The position numbers and the translations under genes were made by a program. A stretch of DNA of 64,000 nucleotides. It comes from Spirometra erinaceieuropaei. Taxonomy: Eukaryota > Platyhelminthes > Cestoda > Diphyllobothriidea > Diphyllobothriidae. Positions 38,901-47,262 of the stretch are shown in pieces. The stretch covers positions 322,666 through 386,665 of the forward strand of contig CACRXP010000415.1 in the NCBI GenBank assembly GCA_902702965.1. The letters run 5' to 3'. Position 1 is the first letter of the stretch. Every line of letters begins with the position of its first letter. A model generated the notes under the pieces. That model saw nothing but the letters and a program-made list of their open reading frames with translations, made no database searches and was not told the DNA's origin.

Positions 38901-39074
38901 CCTGATTTTCATCAGACATGTAGAAATTCTAAAAAATATTCAAAATTTAAACATTCCCAAGAATTCGATATTGTATCGTTAGTGCTGACAATGTGTCGAT
39001 CCTGCGGACTGATGACACGTTTTGATTAACTTTCGGATTATGCTTCTTGTAAGGCCCATCCTCCACAACCTCAC

Positions 39075-39482
39075 ACGTCGGGCTTGGGTACGACTGGCTG
39101 ACGACGGTTAATAAGCCAGACATAGTCATTTCAGTCTCCCTTTCCTTTGTCGGTAATAAAATACGGCCTATATCATGCGCCGATGTTCGGCTGCTGATTG
39201 AGCTCTAGAAAGAGCCCGCAAGACAAAACAGAACAAGTTAGTTCCGTAAGAACGATCGGCGAACGCCCCCAATCATTGTATATTCCAGATCGAATTTGAC
39301 AGGACATCGGGCTCGTGGCTCAGTGGTTAGAGGCGTGGACTTCCTACCGACGTGTCGCGAGATCGAGCTTTGGATGTTCCACACCTCGGGGTTTGGTATG
39401 GCTAACTGACGACGGCTAATAAGCCAGCAATGGCCATTCCAGTGGCCGTTGCCTTTGTGGGTAATAACATACTGCATATATA
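39075..39482 (+). repeat. Two diverged hammerhead SINE copies in tandem
   Basis: First unit 39075-39290 (5' truncated; worn ribozyme at 39092-39136). Second unit from about 39295: tRNA-like head GTGGCTCAGTGG (box A), ribozyme region at 39400-39445 with CTGACGA but broken stem I, then a TA tract at about 39475. Confidence 0.65.
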
Positions 39483-39484
39483 TA

Positions 39485-39793
39485 GACAGTGGGCGCTCGC
39501 CGATCAGGTTACGGTGCATGCTTCTTCCATTGTGCCTTGGGGCTCAAACTAGATCCGTCGCAGGCAGTCGCACAGCGACTAGTAGAATGATGTAAATCAG
39601 ATGGTACCGACAAAGACGAGGGAGACCGGAATGGCCATTTCCGGCTTATTAGCCGTCATCAGCCAGTCATACCCAACCACAAGTGTCGATCACTTGAGAT
39701 TCGAACCCGGGATCTTTGGTCATGGAGTTTGACGCTCTACCATTGAGCCACGGGCCTGTTGTCCTGTCGGTTGTGTTTGGGAATATCAATTAA
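39485..39793 (-). repeat. Full-length hammerhead tRNA-SINE
   Basis: Minus strand: tRNA-like head with box A (GTGGCTCAATGG) and box B (GGTTCGAATCTC) near 39755-39690, ribozyme at 39624-39668, and tail with the hairpin around AGTCGCTGTGCGACT. The D-arm-like GCTC...GAGC is intact, but the T stem is imperfect, so this is a tRNA-derived Pol III promoter rather than a tRNA. Confidence 0.85.
39624..39668 (-). ncRNA. Best-preserved hammerhead ribozyme in the window
   Basis: Minus strand: stem I GACTGG pairs with CCGGTC (one U-G wobble); core CTGATGA; stem II CGGC/GCCG fully paired around TAATAA; GAAA; stem III self-complementary ATGGCCAT; T cut before CCGGTC. Other copies have A for the last G of stem II. 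A stem III this short folds poorly alone, but two copies could pair head to head through the palindrome, as proposed for minimal hammerheads of animal repeats. Confidence 0.75.
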
Positions 39794-40167
39794 GACAGTG
39801 GGCGCTCACTGATCAGGTTACGGAACATGCTTGTTCCGTTGTGCCTTGGGGCTCATACTTAAACCCTCGCAGGCAGTCGCACAGCGACTAGTGATAAAGG
39901 TAGATAAGGTGATACCGACAAAGACACCTTATCTACCTATATCACTAGTCGCTGTGCGACTGCCTGCGAGGGTTCTAGTATGATCCCCAAGGCACAACGG
40001 AACGAGCATGTTCCATAACCTGATCGGTGAGCGCCCACTGTCATAATTGATATTCGCGATCACAACTGACAGGACAACAGGCCCGTGGCTCAATGGTAGA
40101 GCGTCAAACTCCATGACCAAAGATCCCGGGTTCGAATCTCAAGTGATCGACACTTGTGGTTGGGTAT

Positions 40168-40212
40168 GACTGGCTGATGACGGTCAATAAGCCAGAAATG
40201 ACCATTTCGGTC
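40168..40212 (+). ncRNA. Hammerhead ribozyme, right arm of the palindrome
   Basis: GACTGG, CTGATGA, an imperfect stem II around CAATAA, GAAA, ATGACCAT, T, TCGGTC. Stem I still pairs with wobbles; the stem III palindrome has one change. Confidence 0.5.
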
Positions 40213-40233
40213 TCCCTTGTATTTGTCGGTATC

Positions 40234-40273
<40 letters not shown>

Positions 40274-40366
40274 TGAAGATGCGAGATCCAGATATATTAC
40301 CGGGTATATCATCCCCCGAGGAAGACGAAGATAAGAAATCGATTTCATGAACCAGGTGCTATTCAG

Positions 40367-40406
40367 ACTGACGTTTCGGAAACACACTCGTTTCCATCAT
40401 CAGAGT
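40367..40406 (-). ncRNA. Hammerhead-like motif, left arm
   Basis: Minus strand: ACT, CTGATGA, extra T, GGAAAC/GTTTCC stem II with loop GAGTGT, GAA, ACGT palindrome, C, AGT. Stem I is 3 bp. The extra base before stem II is not in the consensus and may reduce activity. Confidence 0.55.
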
Positions 40407-40465
40407 TATGCGCTGACGTTTCCTGCTGGCCTTGATCTGTTAAGCCTTGCCGCCTGCCTCGTATT

Positions 40466-41140
40466 TTAACCGTGCACAGCGCACTTTTGTTGACTAGCCT
40501 GCTTTCCGTTGGCTGATTGTCGCCTACCTGATTTCAGCCATTGGTGGACTGGCGTGGCTTGTGTCCCCCTCACGCCTAACGTGGTTGCCGCTGCGTCGGC
40601 GTGCTCGTTCGCCTCCCCCTCGTCAGACGGTGGGCTGATCGGTCTTTGTTTCTCAGGCGTGGTGTTTCCGGCCTCGCGAGAACGTCCGTGAGACGGTGTG
40701 CCACGCCGGTCACGTGACATTCGGTCAGCGCCTTCTCCTCTCTCCGCGAGCATCGGCGGTCGACCCCGTGCGGCTCTGTTCATCCGCGCCATCGGCCCTG
40801 CCTGGACTGACTCGAGTCTTGCGCGGAGCGCCTGGTAGGCTGGATGTAGGTCTATGGCCCGGTTGAGTGTGCCAGTCGAGGACCAACTTTCCAGCATCAG
40901 TCTGGCCATTTTATCATTGGCTCGGCCGATCACACTCGCTTTCTCGAAGGCAAAACAGTGATTCTGCACTAGTGTGTGGCCATACACCAACGAAAACTTA
41001 TCCTTGCGGTTGATTGCTAGCTGGTGCTCGTGCAATCTTGTGCCGAGGCGTTTTCCCGTTTCACCCACATACCTAACATCACAATCTTGGCATGGTATGC
41101 TGAAGACCACTGACCGAATGTCACGTGACCGGCGTGGCAC
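40466..41140 (-). CDS. PLE GIY-YIG endonuclease fragment with basic C-terminal extension
   Basis: The frame reads VVFSIPCQDCDVRYVGETGK, TRLHEHQ, FAFEKASVIGRANDKMARL, LESW (glutamate of the metal site) and LHPAYQAL, a complete GIY-YIG domain. About 110 GC-rich, arginine- and proline-rich residues follow with low complexity. There is no reverse transcriptase upstream: the reading frame runs into the inverted arm. In a whole PLE this domain would nick the target. Confidence 0.7.
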   Translation of the reverse strand: MPRRSRDIRSVVFSIPCQDCDVRYVGETGKRLGTRLHEHQLAINRKDKFSLVYGHTLVQNHCFAFEKASVIGRANDKMARLMLESWSSTGTLNRAIDLHPAYQALRARLESVQAGPMARMNRAARGRPPMLAERGEGADRMSRDRRGTPSHGRSREAGNTTPEKQRPISPPSDEGEANEHADAAATTLGVRGTQATPVHQWLKSGRRQSANGKQASQQKCAVHG

Positions 41141-41431
41141 ACCGTCTCACGGACGTACTCGCGATGCCGGAAACACCACGCCTGAGAAACAAAGACCGAT
41201 CAGCCCGCCGTCTGACGAGGGGGAGGCGAACGAGAACGCCGACGCAGCGGCAACCACGTAAGGCGTGAGGGGGACACAAGCCAGGCCAGTCCACCAATGG
41301 CTGAAATCAGGTAGGCAACAATCAGCCAACGGAAAGCAGGCTAGTCAACAAACGTGCGCTGTGCACGGTTATAATACGAGGCAGGCGGCAAGGCTTAACA
41401 GATCAAGGCCAGCAGGAAACGTCAGCGCACA

Positions 41432-41471
41432 ACTCTGATGATGGAAACGAGTGTGTTTCCGAAACGTCAGT
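41432..41471 (+). ncRNA. Hammerhead-like motif, right arm
   Basis: Identical plan to 40367-40406 on the opposite strand: ACT at 41432-41434, CTGATGA at 41435-41441, stem II GGAAAC/GTTTCC, GAAACGTC, AGT. Confidence 0.55.
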
Positions 41472-41536
41472 CTGAATAGTACCTGGTCCATGAAATCGAT
41501 TTCTCTTCTTCGTCTTCCTCGGGGGATGATATAAAC

Positions 41537-41993
41537 GAAGAGCCGAACCCCTCGCTGCTGTGTCACGCAGCGGCAGAATATCGGCGAAACACGTGTCTGG
41601 GCTTTTAGCAAGTATCTAGGTCGGGAGTACGGTATACTACCATTACCATATGGAATTCATACTACTCGTAGTACTACTTGTTTGTAGAATGGGCATTACG
41701 TGGTTATTCCACAGTAGTTGATTGTCTTCGACTCAAATGTTCATTGAAATTTCGGTTCTGACCCTAAAAAGTCATGTCCCGGAGATTTAACTCCAAGTTC
41801 TGCATTGATTAATTTCTGAAATTATTCACCTGATTATTCTCTGGAGTTCATATACCGGAAACCGCTAGAGAACGCTGGGGGTCCCACTGAAGAGCCGAAC
41901 CCCTCGCAGCTGTGTCACGCAGCGGCAGAATATCGGCGAAACACGTGTCTGGGCTTTTAGCAAGTATCTAGGTCGGGAGTACGATATACTACC
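41537..41993. repeat. Pair of ~105-bp direct repeats around 240 bp
   Basis: 41537-41640 and 41881-41990 are near-identical (AGAGCCGAACCCCTCG to GGTCGGGAGTAC) and contain CGAAACACGTGTC. The 240 bp between resembles part of 32619-33173. A worn third copy lies at 20660-20710. The second repeat runs into (TA)n at 41994. Confidence 0.7.
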
Positions 41994-42082
41994 ATATATA
42001 TATATATATAAGTATTGGAAGGTAGGCATCCCAAGAAATGTTAGTTGAAGGCGGAGGCGTTCTTTGGGAAAAGGCACTTTAT

Positions 42083-42127
42083 TGCGTGAATTTTAGACGC
42101 TGGTTCCCCAGGTCGTCGTCAGACGCA
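42083..42127 (-). ncRNA. Worn hammerhead motif, left inverted repeat of the PLE
   Basis: Counterpart of 44691-44735. Core CTGACGA and stem II are kept, but the GAA element reads TAA. Confidence 0.45.
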
Positions 42128-42668
42128 GACTGAGAGTAAGAGTGCCGGCAACAGTTAACATCTGGCAGTGCACGCAAAAAAATCGATAGTCATTCGCGTT
42201 TCCGCAAGTGAGCGACCGCTAGTTGCGTCAATCCGTCCCGATTGGCTCTCTCCTCTTCCATTTCTCCTTGAGACTTTTGTAGTAGGCGTGCAACTCGATA
42301 TGACGTTTGATGCACGATTCATCCGAGTGCATGGCCTCAAGGAACTCTCGGCCTTTTTTGAAGGGGCACAGATGCCGAAGCTGGAAAATTTTGCCAAAAT
42401 CTCTGCGTGTGAAACCGGCGATATGATTTTCCCTGGGATATCAAATTGCATGCCTGATGCGTTCGTAACTGATGCCCATTATCGACTCCGAAAATTCCAA
42501 ATTTCTAAGGAGCCACCCATGCAGGTTTGCCGAAACCAGCTTCCATTGGACTTGTTTGAATCTCTGAACGAAACCATCACCTGAGTCTCACAACTCGAAC
42601 AACCGAAGAAGCGGAGTATTTAAGACAAAAAGTGGACGGCCATTTCTCAGAAAACGGATGCAGGCCAG

Positions 42669-43028
42669 ATGTGCCCAGCGAAGGTCGTAAACCTGTCCGC
42701 AAGACTTCTTTCACCATCAGAAGAGAATGTGCTTTCTAAAGGGATGAAATGCAATCTTTCTGATTCAAATTACTTGGACTTCCTCGCAAGCTTGGAATCC
42801 ATCATAGCAACAGCAGACCTCACCGAAGACGAAAAATTTACAATCCGAAACACGACAGTAAACGCCCTGAAAGACCGAAGTCAGTTTACTGTACTATCAC
42901 GTGAAGAACAGAAAGCCTTAAGAGCCCTAAGAACCGACAAAAATATTATCGTTCTCCCGGCTGACAAAGGTGGCTCCGTTGCGATTTTAAACAAAGCAGA
43001 CTACAATGCACAGATGCTATCATTATAA
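42669..43028 (+). pseudogene. PLE N-terminal region, stopped early
   Basis: Reads VVNLSARLLSPSEENVLSKGM, then LRTDKNIIVLPADKGGSVAI and KADYNAQ, the conserved lead-in to PLE reverse transcriptases. It ends at a premature TAA (43026-43028). The same frame continues past the stop with recognisable sequence, and the reading then has to change frame before YGLPKVHK (about 43180). Confidence 0.75.
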
Positions 43029-43213
43029 GAAGATGGATTAACTTATAAACCACTTCTCGCGCATCCTACCGAAGCTCAGATCTCGTCTATTGACAAAGTG
43101 TTGAAGCGCCTCACTGGGAAAAACACCTGTCGGGAGATATTGCTAAGTTCATGAAATAAAATGAGCCCACAATTGCTAGGATATATGGACTACCTAAAGT
43201 CCACAAAACCGAA

Positions 43214-44362
43214 GTGCCTTTAGGACCGATTGTATCGTTAATGGGGGCACCCAACTACAACATTTCAAAGTGGCTCTTCCACAAACTTCATCCACTTACA
43301 AAGAATTGTGAAACGTCGATTGAGAACTCTACGGAGTTTCTAAAGAAATTAAAAGGAATCACAGTTTCCTCCGACGAGATCATGGTCTCCTTCGATGTCG
43401 TCTTCCTCTTCACGTCCATACCGTTGGATCTGGCAAAACAATACACAGAGGACCTCCTGAAGTCCTGTGACACGAATGTTAACGCTATTGCCTTACTCAA
43501 ACTCTTAGACCTTTGTATGGAAACTAATTTTTCGTTCGACCAACAGTACTACCAACAACTGAAAGGAGCCCCGATGGGATCACCTCTCTCTGGCTTCCTC
43601 GCCGAGATCACAATGCAGGAACTAGAGACCGCGGCTCTTCCTTCAGTTAACCCTAAATTGTGGCTGCGGTACGTGGACGACACATTTGTGATCGTTAAAA
43701 AGCATCAACTAGAAACGCTCCACAAAACCATCAACTCAACAATGTCGGGGATTAAATTACTCGAGAAAGAAGTTGACAAAAAACTCCCATTTTTAGATGT
43801 TCTCGTGCAGCGGAAGACCGACGGGACATTGCATACATCGGTGTACCGCATAGAAACCTATGCGGAAATCATTCTACACTACGAGAGCAACCACCCCATT
43901 TCCCACAAACGGAGTACGGTCAACTGCCTGCTTAAACGGGCAAAAACACGCTGCTCGGACGAAGAAGACTACCGAGCCGAACTAAGCTACTTGTGTGAAT
44001 TATTTTCCCGAAATGGGTACCCAAAGGACTTTGTGCGGCGATGCATGAGACAGAAAGAGTCAAAGGAAAGGGAACAACAAATTCCCAGTCACGCACCCAA
44101 GCCAAATACATGGCGAACCCTCCCTTACATCAAAAACGTGTCTGAACTCGTGGAAAGGCACCTAAAGAGGTACCAAATTCTGGTGGCACACAGACCAACC
44201 ACTACACTACGTACTCAGATAGTATATCCTAAGGATAGGGTCGACTATTTGGATAGAAAGGAAGTCGTCTACAAGATCCCATGTGAGGCCTGTGATGCAG
44301 TGTTTGTGGTCAAACAGGAAAATCCGCCTCTACACGCATTCACGAACACCAACTTGCAGTAA
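43214..44362 (+). pseudogene. PLE reverse transcriptase with start of GIY-YIG nuclease
   Basis: A frame of 382 codons holding the RT palm: motif A FDVVFLFTSIP (residues 60-70), GAPMGSPLSG (118-127) and motif C RYVDDTF (152-158) with both catalytic aspartates. KLPFLDVLVQRKTDGTLHTS, SHKRSTVNCLLKRA and the nuclease opening VVYKIPCEACDAVFV follow. A one-base loss near 44310 then throws the frame off, so it stops at 44362. In the next frame HEHQLAV and VAMHTLDTG continue the nuclease until a TAG near 44545. The start at 43214 is artificial: similarity begins upstream in the same frame. The RT catalytic residues are intact but the protein is broken. Confidence 0.85.
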
Positions 44363-44690
44363 AGAGGCGAGACCACCTGTCTCAAGTGGCCATGCATACC
44401 CTGGACACAGGGTATACGTTTGCTTGTGATAAAACACGGATTGTCGGTGCCTGCCCCTTCAAGAAAGGCCGAGAGTTCCTCGACGCCATGCACTCGGATG
44501 AATTGTGCATCAAACGTCACATCGAGTGGCACGCCTAGTACAAAAGTCTCAAAGAGAAATGGAAGAGGCGAGAGCCAATCGGGACGGATTGACGCAACAA
44601 GCGGTCGCTCACGTGCGGAAACGCGAACGACTATCGATTTTTGCCTGCATTGCCAGATGTTAACTGTAGCCGGCAAATTTACTCTCAGTC

Positions 44691-44735
44691 TGCGTCTGAC
44701 GACGACCTGGGGAACCAGCGTCAAAAATTCACGCA
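44691..44735 (+). ncRNA. Worn hammerhead motif, 3' end of the PLE
   Basis: TGCGT pairs perfectly with ACGCA (stem I); core CTGACGA (44696-44702); one extra C; stem II GACCTGG/CCAG-GTC with a bulge and GGAA loop; then AAAAATTC where GAAAATTC is expected. The palindrome AATT would be stem III. The first G of GAA is lost, so it should be inactive. Confidence 0.5.
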
Positions 44736-44886
44736 ATAAAGTGCCTTTTCCCAAAGAACGCCTATGCCTTCAACATATATATATATATTCGGACAACGGG
44801 ACCGTGGCTCAATGGTAGAGCGTTCAACTCCATGACCAAAGATCCCGGGTTCGAATCTCAAGTGATCCACACTTGGGGTTGGGTAT

Positions 44887-44931
44887 GACTGGCTGATGAC
44901 GGCTAATAAGCCAGAAATGGCGATTCCGGTC
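44887..44931 (+). ncRNA. Hammerhead ribozyme, trimer unit 1
   Basis: GACTGG, CTGATGA (44893-44899), GGC/GCC stem II with TAATAA loop, GAAA, ATGGCGAT (one change in the palindrome), T, CCGGTC. Predicted cut after 44925. Confidence 0.6.
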
Positions 44932-45193
44932 TCCCTTGTCTTTGTCGGCATCATCTCATCTATGTCTACTACTAGTCGCTGTGCGACTGCCTGCGAGGGT
45001 TTAAGTATGAGCCCCAAGGCATAACGGAACGAGCATGTTCCGTAACCTGATCGGCGAGCGCCCACTGTCATAATTAATATTCCCGATCACAACCGACAGG
45101 ACAACGGGCCCGTGGCTCAATGGTAGAGCGTTCAACTAGATGACTAAAGATCCCGGGTTCGAATCTCAAGTGATCCACACTTGGGGTTGGTAT

Positions 45194-45238
45194 GACTGGC
45201 TGATGACGGCTAATAAGCCAGAAATGGCCATTCCGGTC
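45194..45238 (+). ncRNA. Hammerhead ribozyme, trimer unit 2
   Basis: Same as unit 1 with the intact palindrome ATGGCCAT. Predicted cut after 45232, 307 nt from the unit 1 site. Stem II has the C-A mismatch at its base. Confidence 0.65.
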
Positions 45239-45501
45239 TCCCTTGTCTTTGTCGGTATCATCTCATCTATGTCTACCACTAGTCGCTGTGCGACTGCCTG
45301 CGAGGGTTTAAGTATGAGCCCCAAGGCACAACGGAAAGAGCATGTTCCGTAACCTGATCGGCGAGCGCCCACTGTCATTATTAATATTCCCGATCACAAC
45401 CGACAGGACAACGGGCCCGTGGCTCAATGGTAGAGCGTTCAACTCCATGACCAAAGATCCCGGGTTCGAATCTCAAGTGATCCACACTTGGGGTTGGGTA
45501 T

Positions 45502-45546
45502 GACTGGCTGATGACGGCTAATAAGCCAGAAATGGCCATTCCGGTC
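45502..45546 (+). ncRNA. Hammerhead ribozyme, trimer unit 3
   Basis: Identical core and stems to unit 2. Predicted cut after 45540, 308 nt from the unit 2 site. Confidence 0.65.
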
Positions 45547-45713
45547 TCCCTTGTCTTTGTCGGTATCATCTCATCTATGTCTACCACTAGTCGCTGTGCG
45601 ACTGCCTGCGAGGGTTTAAGTATGAGCCCCAAGGCACAACGGAACGAGCATGTTCCGTAACCTGATCGGTGAGCGCCCACTGTCATAATATATATATATA
45701 TATATATATATAT

Positions 45714-47204
45714 CAAGCATTTGAGAAATGCCCATTGGTTTCATTAAGAACACCTTGGCCTTGTTCAAAACTTACATTTGTTCGTCGTACGTGTGGAGTT
45801 GTTTAATTTTATAAGGGAAAGGTATCGGATGGCAATAAGGATCGCTGTATTCGGCCCTATTCCCAACCCATCCGAGGACAAAGCCGCTGTAGTATAAGAC
45901 AATAACATTAACGAAGTCCGTATATTGATAGAAAGCCAAAACAATGCCTTCACCCACCGATATTCATTTGCACAGGCTAGATTATCTGTGCTTTTCTTTT
46001 TAAGTTACGAAATTAGCAAGGAAACCGAACAGAACAGATTGCTCCATGAAGGACCACAGCCTATTGGGGAAGTCCTCAGGTAATTATCAACTTTAGTGAA
46101 AGTGAGGAAATAGGGGCATTTCCTGAGGTCATGCCTGGAACAAATATCCAAGCGGAAAGCATTGCTGTGCAGTGCGATTTTTTAGAAAAATGCAATTCCT
46201 AGGTTGATAATCTCGAAACAACGATGCTTCTGAAGTAATACAAGTCGCATGCAATTTCGGTCAGAAACTCGAATTGCACTGACAGTGTTCTAAAGAGCTA
46301 CGACCCGTATCGTAAGAAATTGGGTGATCAACAATAATGCACCACCAATGCATTGATTGTTTTTTTATATCAGGGATAATTACTGACTTAAATTCAATAC
46401 AACTCTTCGTTCGGTAAACATTGCAACTTCATGGTAATGAGAGATCAAGAAGAGCCCATTGTCGTATGCACTGGCAGCAACTTGCCCTATCACATATGTA
46501 GCTTTTGATGATTGCGCAATAAATTTTCCGAAAATTGCCGAAGCAGAGGTCTGCCTGCTGGTAGTCTGAAGTCTTAATGGAATGCCGCTTATAAGGACTT
46601 TCCTCCAGCACTCCCTCAGCTGAAGTAATTAGACTAAGTTGTCTTTATGATGGTTAGCTTTAAAGTGAACGTCTCAGTAGTAATAAGAATTTGTACGCAT
46701 TGTACAACGCCGTCTCGACTGTGGAAGGAGGACCATAGTTTGCTGTTGTTGTTTTTGCTGTTTTTGCTGCTATGTTAGGTCAGGTCAGGGCGGCCGAGCT
46801 GACAGACGTATTCACTTCACGTCAAAACCCACTGTCAGCCATGACTTCCAAAGCGTCTGCTGTCTGTATCGTCTGCATGCAGGTATGCATTTACGCAGCA
46901 CGTGCACAAGACTCCGGTTTCATGCGAAATCGGACTCAGTCCACGCACACCTAGCCGCTGGGCACTTAGAAATCTCTCACATTATCCTAGACGTGCTTGT
47001 TCCCTTAAGCACTCAAAGCGGAGTACAGGCGACGAAAACAGTTTTGAGTTGTGGATTTGTAATATCCACAATGCATTGCCCTCACAGCAAAATCTATCTC
47101 TAATCACAGGGACTAATCCACACCGTCAATGTTCGCTGTCACAGGTCCCCATTTGATTACGAACACCATATTGGTATCAATTATATCATCGTTTATGACC
47201 CTAT
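45714..47204. other. No recognisable gene
   Basis: Spacer after the SINE trimer. Several 60-90 codon frames lie at 46770-47200, upstream of a hammerhead-like motif, and might be the worn end of a PLE protein, but I could not identify motifs. Confidence 0.35.
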
Positions 47205-47262
47205 CTGTTTCGTCTCTGATGATGAGTTCGAGCAGGCATACGAAACGTCAGGCTAATAAAGA
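47205..47262 (+). ncRNA. Isolated hammerhead-like motif and poly(A) signal
   Basis: GTCT (47212-47215) pairs with AGGC (47250-47253); core CTGATGA (47216-47222); GAAACGTC (47242-47249) with the PLE-type ACGT palindrome. Stem II is weak. An AATAAA follows at once (about 47255-47260). Probably the tail of an otherwise unrecognised PLE. Confidence 0.45.

Larger units (their letters stand above)
39603..40235. repeat. ~630-bp palindrome built from hammerhead SINEs
   Basis: Arms 39603-39911 and 39925-40235 are inverted around a 13-bp spacer. Each arm carries a SINE tail inward and a head plus ribozyme outward; the right arm's ribozyme is at 40168-40212 (plus). A (TA)n tract follows at 40238-40270. 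Confidence 0.75.
40307..41532. mobile_element. Foldback PLE with ~423-bp inverted arms and GIY-YIG spacer
   Basis: Arms 40307-40728 and 41110-41532 are inverted copies of the PLE 3' end (GC-rich extension, hammerhead-like motif, tail), pointing outward. The spacer, 40729-41109, holds the nuclease core on the minus strand. The build is the same as at 34781-35797, but from another PLE subgroup. Confidence 0.85.
42012..44789 (+). mobile_element. Near-complete PLE flanked by ~350-bp inverted repeats
   Basis: Plus-strand PLE with N-terminal region, RT and GIY-YIG. Its 3' end (44450-44785) is repeated in inverted orientation at 42025-42370, about 90% identical by eye. (TA)n tracts lie at both ends (41994-42010 and 44774-44789). 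Inverted terminal repeats are a known Penelope trait. The protein is split by at least two frameshifts and two stops. Confidence 0.85.
44790..45687 (+). repeat. Tandem trimer of the ~307-bp hammerhead tRNA-SINE
   Basis: Three nearly identical units whose tRNA-like heads start at 44798, 45106 and 45413. Each has box A (TGGCTCAATGG), box B (GGTTCGAATCT), a hammerhead, a hairpin AGTCGC/GCGACT, a hairpin CGGAAC/GTTCCG and the end GCGCCCACTGTCAT. The array abuts the (TA)n end of the PLE on the left and another (TA)n (45687-45713) on the right. The first unit lacks about 20 bases at its 5' end. Multimers with one ribozyme per unit are what rolling-circle or circular RNA templates would give, as in animal retrozymes. 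Confidence 0.9.

Noticed and set aside
40509..40691. Conserved 60-residue protein repeated at 41147-41329
   Set aside because: It is the antisense shadow of the inverted PLE arms, not a gene.
45106..45180. A genuine tRNA gene in the SINE head
   Set aside because: Boxes A and B and the D arm are good, but the T stem and anticodon stem do not pair and the unit is repeated with a ribozyme attached. It is a tRNA-derived promoter.
44790..45713. A CRISPR array
   Set aside because: The repeats are 307-bp units with no spacers and carry eukaryotic Pol III boxes.
45140..45716. A repeated protein shared by several frames
   Set aside because: All are translations of the tandem SINE units on both strands.
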